64,000 bases of DNA from Chitinimonas taiwanensis DSM 18899 (GCF_900119825.1 NZ_FPKR01000013.1:97863-161862), one strand, 5' to 3'; counted from the first letter of the stretch, positions 33,830 through 43,169 are shown. A program made the numbers and translations. Notes: generated from the letters alone by a model not told the origin.

Positions 33830-34387
33830 CTATTTGCGGAGATCGCAACGGGGCTCCAACGAGGACGTCCAGCTTTCATTGCGGCCGCGCCCCTTGATCA
33901 CCAGCGCGTATGTCCCGCCCTGATCGAGGAATTTATACTTGCACTCCACCTCATACATCGCGCCAGACACGCTTAAGAGCGGGAGCGTTGCGCGGAATTT
34001 CTTGATGTTTGGCCTATCCAGACCAATCAGATCGTCGAATATCACTACCTGCCTATCGCGAAACCGATAAGTGCTTTTCTGTCCTAGCACTAGCTCCACC
34101 TGCAGCTCAACGTCTCGACGACCGTAGCGCTGCAGATCCTTCAGCATAAAAGCATCCAGCTGCTTGACCGGGAAGGCAGTACGCTCCTCCACCAAATACT
34201 CCTGATCACCGACGGCTTTCCAGGCGTAGCCTTCCAGATCTTTCCCCAGCCTCGACCACGGGATCTCTGACTCCTTGCTGTAATGAAATCCGTGTCGCTC
34301 GATGATGGACACCGTATCTTCCGCCATTGCACTTTGATACGCAGCCAGAGCGGCGATCAGCAGCGCAAATTTAAGGCTCTCGCGCAC
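33830..34387 (-). CDS. Secreted protein of unknown function
   Basis: The 185-residue product has a signal peptide (KFALLIAALAAYQSAMA) and a mostly beta-rich mature part ending in a Cys pair (YEVECKYKF, EPRCDLRK). Composition is less GC-rich than its neighbours. It is convergent with the secretion operon and has its own promoter region upstream (34388-34505). I recognise no family. Confidence 0.6.
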   Translation of the reverse strand: MRESLKFALLIAALAAYQSAMAEDTVSIIERHGFHYSKESEIPWSRLGKDLEGYAWKAVGDQEYLVEERTAFPVKQLDAFMLKDLQRYGRRDVELQVELVLGQKSTYRFRDRQVVIFDDLIGLDRPNIKKFRATLPLLSVSGAMYEVECKYKFLDQGGTYALVIKGRGRNESWTSSLEPRCDLRK

Positions 34388-34505
34388 AAACGCTCCTATA
34401 TGTAACTAAGAAAACTATCGTTAAAGGGTCGAGTATTCGCAGCAAACCTTGCTGCATTGCATGGCTGCGCCACACGCCCTTCCATGAAATTTCGCTAACA
34501 AAACG

Positions 34506-36524
34506 CTAGGCCGCGCCAAACACCCGTTCGCGTAGCTTGTGCAGCTGGTCACGCAGCTCGGCGGCCTTTTCGAACTCGAGGTTCTTGGCCGCTTCCATCA
34601 TTGCCTTCTCGATGGTCTTCAGCTGCTTGGACAGCGCCTTCTCGTCCATTTCCTCCAGCAGCATCGCATCGCGACGCGCCTGGCGTTCCGCATTGGCGGT
34701 TTCGCTGTCGTACACGCCGTCGATGATGTCCTTGATGCGCTTGACCACCCCGCGCGGGGTGATGCCGTTCGCCTCGTTGAAGGCGATCTGCTTGGCGCGG
34801 CGGCGTTCGGTTTCGCCGATCGCCTTCTTCATCGATTCGGTGATCCGATCGCCATACAGGATGGCCTTGCCGTTCAGATTACGGGCGGCGCGGCCTATGG
34901 TCTGGATCAGGCTGCGCTCGCTGCGCAGGAAACCTTCCTTGTCCGCATCCAGAATCGCCACCAGCGATACCTCGGGAATATCCAGACCCTCGCGCAAGAG
35001 GTTGATGCCGACCAGTACATCGAATTCACCCAGGCGCAGATCGCGCAAAATCTCGACCCGCTCGACCGTGTCGATATCCGAATGCAGATAGCGCACCTTG
35101 ATGCCGTGTTCGAGCAGGTAGTCGGTCAGCTGCTCGGCCATCTTCTTGGTCAGCGTGGTCACCAGCACGCGCTCACCAATTTCCACCCGCTTACGTGCCT
35201 CGCTCATCAGGTCATCCACCTGGGTCGCCACAGGGCGTACTTCGATGATGGGGTCAACGAGGCCGGTCGGACGCACCAGCTGCTCGACCACCTGGCCCTG
35301 GTGCTCGGCCTCGTAGGCGGCCGGCGTGGCCGAGACGAATACCGTCTGCGGCATCATGGCCTCGAACTCCTCAAACTTGAGCGGGCGGTTATCGAGCGCC
35401 GAGGGCAGGCGGAAACCATAATCGACCAGGTTCTCCTTGCGCGCACGGTCGCCCTTATACATGGCGCCGACCTGGCCGATCATCACATGGCTCTCGTCAA
35501 GGAACATCAGGCTGCCCTTGGGCATGTAGTCGATCAGCGTCGGCGGCGGTGAGCCGGCCGGCTTGCCGCTGAAGTGGCGTGAGTAGTTCTCGATGCCCTT
35601 GCAAAAGCCCATTTCCTGCAGCATCTCGAGGTCGAATTTGGTGCGCTGGTCGAGGCGCTGCGCTTCCACCAGCTTGTGCTCGGCATGGAAGAAGGCCAGC
35701 CGGTCGCGCAGCTCGTCCTTGATGGTTTCAATCGCGCGCAGCACGGTGGCGCGTGGCGTCACATAGTGGCTGGACGGGAAGACGGTGAAGCGCCCGACCC
35801 GCTGGCGCACATGGCCGGTCAGCGGGTCGAATAGCTGGATGGTTTCGATCTCGTCATCGAACATGCTGATGCGCACGGCGAGGTCGGCGTTTTCGGCCGG
35901 GAACACATCGATCACATCGCCGCGCACCCGGAAATGGCCGCGCGAGAAATCGATCTCATTGCGCTCGTACTGCATCTGCACCAGGCGCTTGACCAGATCG
36001 GCCTGCGGCATTTTCTCGCCTTCGCGCACATGCAGGATCATCTGGTGGTAGTCGGACGGGTCGCCGATACCGTAGATGGCCGACACGGTGGCCACGATCA
36101 CCACATCGGGGCGCTCCATCAGCGCCTTGGTGGCCGACAGACGCATCTGCTCGATATGTTCATTGATCTGTGAATCCTTCTCGATGAACAGATCGCGGCT
36201 CGGCACATAGGCCTCGGGCTGGTAGTAGTCGTAGTAGGAAACAAAATACTCGACCGCGTTTTCCGGGAAAAACTCGCGGAACTCGGCATACAGCTGCGCG
36301 GCCAGGGTCTTGTTCGGCGCCAGCACGATGGCGGGCCGGCCGGTACGCGCGATCACATTCGCCATGGTGTAGGTCTTGCCCGATCCGGTCACACCCAATA
36401 GCGTCTGAAAGCGCAAACCATCGTCAATGCCCTCCACCAACTGAGCAATCGCCGTTGGCTGGTCGCCAGCGGGCGGAAACGGTTGATGCAGGCGGAACGG
36501 ACTATCGGGGAAAGTGACGATCAT
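34506..36524 (-). CDS. uvrB: UvrABC excinuclease subunit B
   Basis: UvrB is the damage-verifying helicase-like subunit of nucleotide excision repair. The 672-residue product has Walker [13 protein letters not shown], the beta-hairpin [26 protein letters not shown], helicase motifs [14 protein letters not shown] and QTIGRAARN, and a C-terminal UVR domain for UvrC binding ([20 protein letters not shown]). The start at ATG 36524 ([10 protein letters not shown]) fits the family; a start at 36587 adds unconserved residues. Confidence 0.96.
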   Translation of the reverse strand: MIVTFPDSPFRLHQPFPPAGDQPTAIAQLVEGIDDGLRFQTLLGVTGSGKTYTMANVIARTGRPAIVLAPNKTLAAQLYAEFREFFPENAVEYFVSYYDYYQPEAYVPSRDLFIEKDSQINEHIEQMRLSATKALMERPDVVIVATVSAIYGIGDPSDYHQMILHVREGEKMPQADLVKRLVQMQYERNEIDFSRGHFRVRGDVIDVFPAENADLAVRISMFDDEIETIQLFDPLTGHVRQRVGRFTVFPSSHYVTPRATVLRAIETIKDELRDRLAFFHAEHKLVEAQRLDQRTKFDLEMLQEMGFCKGIENYSRHFSGKPAGSPPPTLIDYMPKGSLMFLDESHVMIGQVGAMYKGDRARKENLVDYGFRLPSALDNRPLKFEEFEAMMPQTVFVSATPAAYEAEHQGQVVEQLVRPTGLVDPIIEVRPVATQVDDLMSEARKRVEIGERVLVTTLTKKMAEQLTDYLLEHGIKVRYLHSDIDTVERVEILRDLRLGEFDVLVGINLLREGLDIPEVSLVAILDADKEGFLRSERSLIQTIGRAARNLNGKAILYGDRITESMKKAIGETERRRAKQIAFNEANGITPRGVVKRIKDIIDGVYDSETANAERQARRDAMLLEEMDEKALSKQLKTIEKAMMEAAKNLEFEKAAELRDQLHKLRERVFGAA

Positions 36525-36645
36525 GGCGGCCTCGGGGTAAGGCCCGCATTCTACGCCGCTGCTGCTGTCAGCTGCTGTCAGTAACATGACGTTCAGTGGC
36601 CGATTGGTTTAGAGTTCCTGCACGATCATCGCCAGTAGCCCCGCC

Positions 36646-38706
36646 ATGTCCGAGGAATACAGTTCCCGCTCCCTGCTCGATGCCCTGTTTCGCCATGCCG
36701 GCGATCCCATCCTGGTCTTCGATCGCGAGCTGGTCTGCCGCTTCGTCAACGAGGCCGCCTGCCGCTACGCGGCCACCACGGTGGAGAACACGCTCGGCTA
36801 TCACGCCAGCGCCATCTTCGACCCCAGCCGCTATGACGCCGGCGTGGGCAATGCCTTGTTCAAGGCCCTGGGCGGCGAGGAAACCCATTACCAGATCTGG
36901 CGTACCACACGCGGCATGGGCGAGTGCTGCTTCGATGTGCGTATCGAATCCGTCGCCGACGAGGGCGGCCAGATCATCGGCGCCATATTCAATGCCCGCG
37001 ATATCACCGCCCAGAAGCAGGCGGAAGAGCGCGCGCGCCTGGCGATGATGATGTTCGAGCACACCACCGAGGGCCTGATGGTGCTCGGCGCGGATATGCG
37101 CATCAAGCTGGTCAACCCTGCCTTCAGCAGCCTGCTCGGCTTTGATGCGGCCGAGGCGCTGCATAACCAGCCCGAGCTATTCGTCTCCTCCGGCGCCAAT
37201 CTGCACAATCCCTACCCCGATATCTGGCATGCGCTCGAGTACAACAACAGCTGGCAGGGGGAAGTGACCTACCGGCGCCGCGATGGCCGCCTGGTGCCAA
37301 CCTGGCAGACCATGGTGCGCGTGCGCGATGCCCAGGGCGAGGTCGAGCACTATCTGGCCATCCTGACCGACTTGACCGAGCGCCAGCGCTTTGAGCAGCA
37401 GCTGGAAAGGCTGGTTTACTACGATGTGCTGACCGGCCTGCCCAACCGTGCGCTGCTGGCCGACCGCATCGCCCAGGCCATGTCGCGCGCCGAGCTGCGC
37501 GCCGGCCAGATGGCGCTACTCTTTCTCGATCTGGACCGTTTCAAGGCCATCAATGACACGCTCGGTCACAGCCAGGGCGACCAGCTCCTGCGGGCGGTAG
37601 CCGGTCGGCTCAAACAGGCAGCCGAGGGCGAGATGACCATCAGCCGCTACGGCTCGGACCAGTTCGTCATCCTGCTGCCCAAGATCGGCAACCCCGACCA
37701 GGCCGCGGCCCAGGCACGCCGCCTGCTCGACAGCCTGGAACCCACCCATAGCATGGGTGCGCACACGCTATCGGCCACCGCCAGCCTCGGCATCAGCGTC
37801 TATCCGGACGATGGCGAGGACCGCGAGGTGCTGATCCAGCATGCGGAAACCGCCATGCAGGCCGCCAAGAAAGCCGGCCGCAATACCTTCCGCTTCTACA
37901 CCCAGGACATGAACCAGCGCAGTGCCGAATTCCTGCTGCTGGAAAACCATCTGCGCCTTGGCCTGCAGAAGCAGGAATTCGTGCTGCACTACCAGCCGCA
38001 GATCGATATCCGCACCCGCGCGGTCATCGGCATGGAGGCACTGGTGCGCTGGCAGCACCCGGAACTGGGCCTCGTGCCCCCCAACCGCTTTATTCCGGCC
38101 GCCGAGGAAACCGGCCTGATCGTGCCACTGGGCGCCTGGGCCATGCAGGAAGCCTGCCGGCAGAACAAGGCCTGGCAGGACGCCGGCCTGCTGTTCGCTC
38201 CGGTGGCGGTCAATGTCTCGGCACGCCAGTTCAGCGAAGACCTCGAGCAGGTCACCGCCGCCGCACTGCAAGGCGCCGATTTGGCTGCGCAGTGGCTGGA
38301 GCTGGAAGTGACCGAGAGCACGCTGATGGAGGATGTGAACGAGGCCATCGTCATGCTCGGTACGCTCAAGCGCATGGGCGTGAAGCTCGCGGTGGACGAC
38401 TTTGGCACCGGCTACTCCTCGCTGTCCTATCTGAAGCGCTTCCCGATCGACAAGCTCAAGGTCGACCGCTCCTTCGTTATCGACATCCTCGATGACCCGG
38501 ACGATGCCGCCATCGCCGGCGCCGTGATCAGCCTGGCCAAGAATCTGCGCCTGAAAGTGATCGCCGAAGGGGTGGAAACCTCGGCCCAGCTGGATTTCCT
38601 GAGTGGTCTGGGTTGCGACGAGATGCAGGGCTATCTGGTGGCCAAGCCGCTGCCGGCCGAGCAGGTGGCCGACTTCCTGGCACGCTGGAGCGCCAAGCAG
38701 CTCTAG
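36646..38706 (+). CDS. PAS-PAS-GGDEF(degenerate)-EAL protein, likely c-di-GMP phosphodiesterase
   Basis: The 686-residue protein has two PAS domains (about 1-130 and 135-255), a GGDEF domain and an EAL domain. The GGDEF motif reads GSDQF, so cyclase activity is improbable. The EAL domain keeps MEALVRW, the Asn of VNVSARQF, the Glu of LEVTEST, VDDFGTGYSSL, the Lys of LKVDRSFV and IAEGVET, the residues needed for c-di-GMP hydrolysis. No membrane span is seen, so it should sense a signal in the cytoplasm through the PAS domains. Confidence 0.92.
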   Translation: MSEEYSSRSLLDALFRHAGDPILVFDRELVCRFVNEAACRYAATTVENTLGYHASAIFDPSRYDAGVGNALFKALGGEETHYQIWRTTRGMGECCFDVRIESVADEGGQIIGAIFNARDITAQKQAEERARLAMMMFEHTTEGLMVLGADMRIKLVNPAFSSLLGFDAAEALHNQPELFVSSGANLHNPYPDIWHALEYNNSWQGEVTYRRRDGRLVPTWQTMVRVRDAQGEVEHYLAILTDLTERQRFEQQLERLVYYDVLTGLPNRALLADRIAQAMSRAELRAGQMALLFLDLDRFKAINDTLGHSQGDQLLRAVAGRLKQAAEGEMTISRYGSDQFVILLPKIGNPDQAAAQARRLLDSLEPTHSMGAHTLSATASLGISVYPDDGEDREVLIQHAETAMQAAKKAGRNTFRFYTQDMNQRSAEFLLLENHLRLGLQKQEFVLHYQPQIDIRTRAVIGMEALVRWQHPELGLVPPNRFIPAAEETGLIVPLGAWAMQEACRQNKAWQDAGLLFAPVAVNVSARQFSEDLEQVTAAALQGADLAAQWLELEVTESTLMEDVNEAIVMLGTLKRMGVKLAVDDFGTGYSSLSYLKRFPIDKLKVDRSFVIDILDDPDDAAIAGAVISLAKNLRLKVIAEGVETSAQLDFLSGLGCDEMQGYLVAKPLPAEQVADFLARWSAKQL

Positions 38707-38720
38707 GCCTGCTGAACACG

Positions 38721-38752
38721 AAAAAAAGCCCACGCAGTGCGTGGGCTTTTTT
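38721..38752. terminator. Bidirectional intrinsic terminator
   Basis: GCCCACGC pairs with GCGTGGGC around a 3-base loop between A- and T-runs. It ends the EAL gene and the convergent lipoprotein gene. Confidence 0.92.
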
Positions 38753-38778
38753 GTGGCGTACGCCTGTCGTACGGGACA

Positions 38779-39654
38779 CTAAGGCGCTAGCCGGGCGTTC
38801 TCGCCGCTCAGGCTCTGTTTGGCCGGCTTGCCATACACGACGATATCGCCCGAACCCTTGGCCGTGGCGCTGACCGACTGCACCGCATACACCGCCACAT
38901 CACCCGAACCGAGCAGCTCTACCGTGGCATCGTTGGCCTGCAAATCCCTCAGCTGCACATCGCCCGAACCGAGCACCGCGGCACGCAGCGTGCCGGCTGT
39001 GCCGCTGGCGCTGATCGAACCCGAGCCCTTCACGTCGGCATCCAGATGGCTGAGCAGCTGCTTGCCGAGCTGCGCATCACCGGAGCCCAGCACGGCCACC
39101 TTGACCGAGCTGGGCATCAGCTCGGTGGCGACCAGATCGCCCGAGCCGATCAGCTCGGCATCCAGCTGCGCCAGCTTGCCCGCCAGGCGCGTCTCGCCCG
39201 AGCCGGTCATGCGCACCGCCAGATCACCGGCCGCCAGCCCCGCCACGCTCACCTCGCCCGAACCGGTGTTCTCCAGTCGGGCCAGCTGCGGCAGCACAAG
39301 GTGCACGCGCAACTCGTTATCGCTGTCGTAACCGCGCACCTGACGGATGATCAGCTTGTCGCCGTTCAGCTCGGTCTCCACCAGCTTGAGCAGATTGCTG
39401 TCGCCCTCGACCTTCAGGCTGGCCGGGCTGCCGATGCGGATATCCACATCCAGTCCGCCGGTGGTGGACACGGCACGCACCGCGTCGAGCGCCAGCGGGC
39501 GCGCTTCGGACTGGTTCAGGCCATTGCCCTCGGTGCGCGAATGACCGATGGAGATATTGACCTTCTTGATGTCGCCACTCTGCTCATCATGATCGACATG
39601 GATGGAGCAGGCAGCCAGCGGCAGGCAGAGCGCCAGGAACAGGGCGGTTTTCAT
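38779..39654 (-). CDS. GIN-domain (DUF2807) lipoprotein
   Basis: The product starts with a lipobox (LCLPLAAC) and has a beta-helical body built of repeated turns with the signature GSGD/GSGE (NTGSGEV, MTGSGET, LIGSGDL, VLGSGDA, VKGSGSI, VLGSGDV, LLGSGDV, AKGSGDI), at roughly 20-residue steps. This is the auto-transporter-like head domain family GIN. It should sit on the outer membrane or periplasmic face. Its function is not known. Confidence 0.85.
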   Translation of the reverse strand: MKTALFLALCLPLAACSIHVDHDEQSGDIKKVNISIGHSRTEGNGLNQSEARPLALDAVRAVSTTGGLDVDIRIGSPASLKVEGDSNLLKLVETELNGDKLIIRQVRGYDSDNELRVHLVLPQLARLENTGSGEVSVAGLAAGDLAVRMTGSGETRLAGKLAQLDAELIGSGDLVATELMPSSVKVAVLGSGDAQLGKQLLSHLDADVKGSGSISASGTAGTLRAAVLGSGDVQLRDLQANDATVELLGSGDVAVYAVQSVSATAKGSGDIVVYGKPAKQSLSGENARLAP

Positions 39655-39720
39655 TGTGCACTCCAGTTCAAATAAACATTCTTATCGGAATGTTATATCC
39701 AGAAAGCGCGGATTGCACGC

Positions 39721-40656
39721 TTAATCTTCGCCGCGGTTGTTCAAGGCCCGCTCAACCACCGGCCGCTTCAGGTGTGGGGCAAAGCCCTCGATAAAGGCGA
39801 AGGTATAGCCGCGCAGATAGGCATCGCGGCGCACGCCGATATGGGTGGTGGATGGCTGGAACAGATGCGAGGCATCGATGGCGAACAGGCCCTGGTCGCG
39901 ACGGGCATCGAAAGCCATGCTGGCGATGATGCCGATACCAAGCCCGAGGCCGACATAGGTCTTGATCACGTCGGTATCGATGGCGGTCAGCACCACATTC
40001 GGATTGAGTTTCTCGGCCTCGAAGGCCCGGTTGATCTTGGATCGGCCGGCAAAAGCGAAGTCGTAGGTAATGATCGGGTAGGCCGCCACATCGGCCAGGG
40101 TGACATTGCGGCGCAGCTCAAGCAGCGGGTGATTGTCCGGCACGATGATGCTGCGGTTCCACTGGTAGCAATCGAGGCTGACCAGCTCGGGGAACTGGTC
40201 GATACCTTCGGTGGCGATGGCGATATCGGCGCTGCCATCCAGCACGAACTCGCAGATCTGCGTGGGGCTGCCCTGCTTGATCGACAGCTTCACGCTCGGG
40301 TAGCGCTGCATGAAGTTCTGAATGGTGGCCGGCAGCGCATAACGCGCTTGGGTGTGCGTGGTGGCAATGACCAGGCTGCCCTCCTCCTCGTTGACGAATT
40401 CTTCCGCCACCCGCTTGAGATTCTTTGCCTCGCGCAGGATGCGCTCGGAGATGCGCAGGATCTCCTTGCCCGGCGCCGTCACATCGACGACGCGCTTGCC
40501 GTTGCGCACGAAGACCTGCACGCCCAGCTCATCTTCCAGCAGGCGGATCTGCTTGGAGATGCCTGGCTGCGAGGTATGCAGCGCCTCGGCGGCGTCCGAT
40601 ACATTGAGGCCTTGTTTGGCCACTTCCACGAGGTAACGCAGTTGTTGCAGCTTCAT
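39721..40656 (-). CDS. cysB: CysB-type LysR regulator of cysteine biosynthesis
   Basis: This 311-residue LysR protein has the CysB N-terminus (MKLQQLRYLVEVAKQGLNVSDAAEALHTSQPGISKQIRLLE) and the inducer-domain block IATTHTQARYALP that binds acetylserine or sulfate. The downstream neighbours on the other strand, a sulfur-compound permease and cysH, match its regulon. The shared intergenic region (40657-40815) should hold its operator. Confidence 0.92.
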   Translation of the reverse strand: MKLQQLRYLVEVAKQGLNVSDAAEALHTSQPGISKQIRLLEDELGVQVFVRNGKRVVDVTAPGKEILRISERILREAKNLKRVAEEFVNEEEGSLVIATTHTQARYALPATIQNFMQRYPSVKLSIKQGSPTQICEFVLDGSADIAIATEGIDQFPELVSLDCYQWNRSIIVPDNHPLLELRRNVTLADVAAYPIITYDFAFAGRSKINRAFEAEKLNPNVVLTAIDTDVIKTYVGLGLGIGIIASMAFDARRDQGLFAIDASHLFQPSTTHIGVRRDAYLRGYTFAFIEGFAPHLKRPVVERALNNRGED

Positions 40657-40815
40657 GTCCCACCCTGAGTACTGGAGGCCGCCCGCCGAACCCGCAAGTC
40701 CGAACCGGTAGCGCGTATTTGAAATAACCGAGCTTTATAAAATCTTAACACAACAGTCTTTATTGCTTATTTGGCTGCACCGCTAAGATGGCCAACCTTC
40801 CCCAAAGACCTTTGC
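40657..40815. promoter_or_regulatory. Divergent cysB / TauE promoter region
   Basis: This region separates cysB from the divergent sulfur-permease gene. It contains an AT-rich core around 40720-40775 suited to CysB binding. I see no unambiguous consensus operator. Confidence 0.4.
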
Positions 40816-41595
40816 ATGGATTTCGCCTACATCGTGGCCGGCCTGGCCGTGGGTTTTATTGTCGGCCTCACTGGTATCGGTGGTGGCTCGCTGATGACGC
40901 CCATCCTGCTCTGGTTTGGCATCAACCCGGCCACGGCGGTCGGCACCGATCTGCTCTACGCCGCCATCACCAAGGGTGGTGGCGTGCTGGTGCACCAACG
41001 CGCAGGCAATGTGGACTCGCGCATCGTGCGCTGGCTCTCGGCCGGCAGCGTGCCCGCCGCCCTGCTCACCCTGGCCGGCCTGCATATCTGGCGCCCGGAT
41101 ACCGGCACTATGAACGAGCTGATCCGCCATGCACTCGGCATTGCGCTGATCCTGACTGCGCTGGCCATCCTGTTCAAAGCCCGTTTGCTGAAATGGACGC
41201 GCGGCGACCAGGCCGCGCTGAAGGCCCACCCGAGTGGTGGCCTGCGCGACTGGAACACCTTGGCTACCGGCGTGCTCCTCGGCGTGCTGGTGACGCTGAC
41301 CTCGATTGGTGCCGGCGCCATCGGCACGGTGGCGCTGTTTCTGCTCTACCCCTTGATTCCCACCGCGCGCCTGGTCGGCACCGAGATCGCCCATGCCGTA
41401 CCGCTGACCCTGGTGGCCGGCCTTGGCCACGCCGGCCTTGGCCATATCGACTGGCATCTGCTGCTCAATCTGCTGGCCGGCTCCTTGCCTGGCATTTGGC
41501 TAGGCAGCCATATGGCCGGCAAAGTACCGGATGGCGCGTTGCGCCCGGCCCTCGCCAGCATGTTGATGCTGGTCGGCGCCAAGCTGGTCTGGTAA
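40816..41595 (+). CDS. TauE/SafE family sulfur-compound exporter
   Basis: The 259-residue integral membrane protein has the family N-terminus (GFIVGLTGIGGGSLMTPILLWFGINPATAVGTDLLYA) and its internal repeat (LTSIGAGAIGTVALFLLYPLIPTARLVGTEIAHA). Members export sulfite, sulfoacetate or related compounds. Position between cysB and cysH suggests a role in removing excess sulfite formed during sulfate assimilation. The ATG at 40816 is preferred over 40771. Confidence 0.9.
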   Translation: MDFAYIVAGLAVGFIVGLTGIGGGSLMTPILLWFGINPATAVGTDLLYAAITKGGGVLVHQRAGNVDSRIVRWLSAGSVPAALLTLAGLHIWRPDTGTMNELIRHALGIALILTALAILFKARLLKWTRGDQAALKAHPSGGLRDWNTLATGVLLGVLVTLTSIGAGAIGTVALFLLYPLIPTARLVGTEIAHAVPLTLVAGLGHAGLGHIDWHLLLNLLAGSLPGIWLGSHMAGKVPDGALRPALASMLMLVGAKLVW

Positions 41596-41669
41596 GCCGC
41601 ACATATACAGATAAAAGCACCGCAGCTGCCCGCAGAGGCGGCCCGATCGACCTTCATGGAGCCCGAACC

Positions 41670-42401
41670 ATGACCACGCCCTACGCCGCACTCAGCCCTG
41701 CCCTGCAGGACAAGCTCACCCACACCATTACCTTGCTGCAGCGCATCGCCAGCGAATTCAGCCCGGCTGTGTTTGCCAATTCCCTGGGCGCCGAAGACAT
41801 GGTGCTGACCGACCTGATCGCGCGCGAGCAGATCGGCATCGATATCTTCAGCCTCGACACCGGCCGCCTGCCGGCCGAAACCTATGCGCTGATGCAGCAG
41901 ACGGCCGAGACCTACCCGAGCAAGCCGGTCACTGTGTTCTTCCCGCGGGCCGAATCGGTCGAGCAGTATGTGAACAGCCAGGGCATCAATGCCTTCTATG
42001 GCTCGATCGACGCGCGCAAAGCCTGCTGCCGCATCCGCAAGCTCGAACCGCTGGCCCGCGCCCTGGCCGGCAAAACCGCCTGGGTCACCGGCCTGCGCCG
42101 CGAGCAATCGACCACCCGCACCGACATGCAGGAACAGGAATGGGATGCCGGCAACGGCCTGCAGAAGTTCAACCCATTGCTGGCATGGAGTGAAAAGGAG
42201 GTCTGGGCCTATATCAAGGCACTGAACGTGCCCTACAACGCCCTGCACGACCAGCACTACCCGAGCATAGGCTGTGCGCCCTGCACGCGCGCCATCGCCG
42301 TCGGCGAAGACGTCCGTGCCGGTCGTTGGTGGTGGGAAAATCCGGAAAACAAGGAATGCGGCCTGCACGCCAAGGTCAGCGGCCTGACCCCACCAAAATA
42401 G
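41670..42401 (+). CDS. cysH: Adenylyl/phosphoadenylyl-sulfate reductase CysH (Fe-S type)
   Basis: The protein has PAPS reductase blocks (FANSLGAEDMVLTDL, LDTGRLPAETYALM, VTGLRREQS) and the two Cys pairs KACCRIRK and GCAPC that bind a [4Fe-4S] cluster in the APS-reducing form, plus the C-terminal catalytic Cys in ENKECGLH. It reduces activated sulfate to sulfite in cysteine synthesis. The ATG at 41670 gives 243 residues. The tRNA-Ser gene and prophage follow. Confidence 0.94.
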   Translation: MTTPYAALSPALQDKLTHTITLLQRIASEFSPAVFANSLGAEDMVLTDLIAREQIGIDIFSLDTGRLPAETYALMQQTAETYPSKPVTVFFPRAESVEQYVNSQGINAFYGSIDARKACCRIRKLEPLARALAGKTAWVTGLRREQSTTRTDMQEQEWDAGNGLQKFNPLLAWSEKEVWAYIKALNVPYNALHDQHYPSIGCAPCTRAIAVGEDVRAGRWWWENPENKECGLHAKVSGLTPPK

Positions 42402-42455
42402 TCCACACCAGCAATTGCGCCGCCCAATGCCTTTTGGCATAATGCGCGGCTTCGC

Positions 42456-42546
42456 GGAAAGGTGGATGAGTGGTTTAAGTCGCACGCCTGGAAAGCGTGT
42501 ATAGGTTAATAGCCTATCGGGGGTTCGAATCCCCCCCTTTCCGCCA
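42456..42546 (+). tRNA. tRNA-Ser(GGA)
   Basis: The acceptor stem GGAAAGG (42456-42462) pairs with CCTTTCC, followed by discriminator G and an encoded CCA. The anticodon loop CTGGAAA (42488-42494) presents GGA at 42490-42492. A long variable arm (ATAGGTTAATAGCCTAT) is the class II hallmark of serine tRNA, and the T-loop is TTCGAAT. Its 3' end is the phage attachment site. Confidence 0.96.
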
Positions 42547-42903
42547 CGAACTAGGGGCCTCAGTCTTCAGGACTGGGGCCTTTTTCATTGCTGCTGCCAG
42601 CACTGTTTTCCCGGTGGTCACCGCAGCCATCGACTGTGCCACCGTGCGGTACAAATTTATCCAGAACTCTTTTTTGAGTTCGTCGTGCTCTCTCTCGGCG
42701 TTTGCCGCAGAGATCACTTCAATAGCTTCAATCCCTAGCCCGGCCGCCACTTGGGCTGCCGTGTAGTCATCCATCCCCGCCCTGCCTTTTCGCCAGTTGC
42801 TAATCGCCGAGCGCGTTACGCCTAGCTTTGCCGCTGCTGCGTAGTCGCTGGTGATTCCCTGCGCCTCTTTCCATTCATCCAGGTATTCGAGTGTCGATTT
42901 CAT
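42514..42903 (-). CDS. Phage Cro/CI-like HTH regulator whose C-terminus runs into the tRNA gene
   Basis: From ATG 42903, with GGAAAG upstream, the 129-residue product has an N-terminal HTH (YAAAAKLGVTRSAISNWRKGRAGMDDYTAAQVAAGLG), typical of phage Cro-like repressors. Its last codons (WRKGGDSNPR) and stop lie on the reverse strand of the tRNA-Ser 3' end. In the circular phage form, the tail would be replaced by 32 residues ending at the recombinase start. It faces the replication gene and likely controls that promoter. Confidence 0.8.
   Translation of the reverse strand: MKSTLEYLDEWKEAQGITSDYAAAAKLGVTRSAISNWRKGRAGMDDYTAAQVAAGLGIEAIEVISAANAEREHDELKKEFWINLYRTVAQSMAAVTTGKTVLAAAMKKAPVLKTEAPSSWRKGGDSNPR
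42519..42550 (+). other. attL (left attachment core in tRNA-Ser)
   Basis: This 32-base segment matches attR (49985-50016) at 30 of 32 positions. The last 23 bases (42528-42550) are identical. It supplies a normal T-loop (TTCGAAT), so the tRNA remains functional after integration. Confidence 0.92.
42556..42585 (+). terminator. Phage-borne terminator downstream of tRNA-Ser
   Basis: GGCCTCAGTC pairs with GACTGGGGCC (one G-U pair) around TTCAG and is followed by five T. It ends the tRNA transcript from inside the prophage, lying within the HTH gene on the other strand. The original host terminator is displaced to 50019-50049. Confidence 0.85.
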
Positions 42904-42925
42904 GTGCTTTCCAAGCGTATGAGGG

Positions 42926-42956
42926 GTTTGACGTCGAACAGCATACACGTTCATAT
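42926..42956 (+). promoter_or_regulatory. Candidate phage early promoter with operator palindrome
   Basis: TTGACG (42928-42933) and TCATAT (42951-42956) are 17 bases apart, a plausible promoter toward the replication gene. The -35 box lies inside a 14-base near-palindrome (GTTTGACGTCGAAC, 42926-42939), a natural operator for the HTH protein. Confidence 0.5.
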
Positions 42957-42960
42957 CCAT

Positions 42961-43032
42961 TGACGTAGTTCAAGGGATTGCGCTAGTGTCCAGAGCGTGC
43001 AATCCCTTGGACGCTCAAGATGTTCTACGTCA
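42961..43032. repeat. Nested inverted repeats at the phage replication region
   Basis: Outer arms TGACGTAG (42961-42968) and CTACGTCA (43025-43032) enclose inner arms CAAGGGATTGC (42971-42981) and GCAATCCCTTG (42999-43009). The structure lies between the candidate promoter and the first phage ORF, fitting a rolling-circle origin hairpin or a leader regulatory site. Confidence 0.65.
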
Positions 43033-43169
43033 CCACATCGAAGCCTGTTTCTATCGGCATCTACCCCCCGCGCCGTGGCTTCTGGGTCACACGCATGGCC
43101 AGTCTGCCCTGGGTGATGGTCGACCCACAGTCCCGAGTCATTTCGGCTCAAGCGCGGGTCCTGCACTGA
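43020..43169 (+). CDS. Small phage ORF (49 aa) coupled to the replication gene
   Basis: ATG 43020 opens a 49-codon frame whose TGA overlaps the ATG of the replication gene (TGATG at 43167-43171). The product (MFYVTTSKPVSIGIYPPRRG..., ending QARVLH) has no recognised domain. The coupling is the main evidence that it is translated and also supports the downstream start at 43169. Confidence 0.55.
   Translation: MFYVTTSKPVSIGIYPPRRGFWVTRMASLPWVMVDPQSRVISAQARVLH

Noticed and set aside
42961..43168. Extended initiator start at GTG 42986
   Set aside because: That frame runs through the nested inverted repeats. The TGATG overlap at 43167-43171 gives a much better start at 43169.
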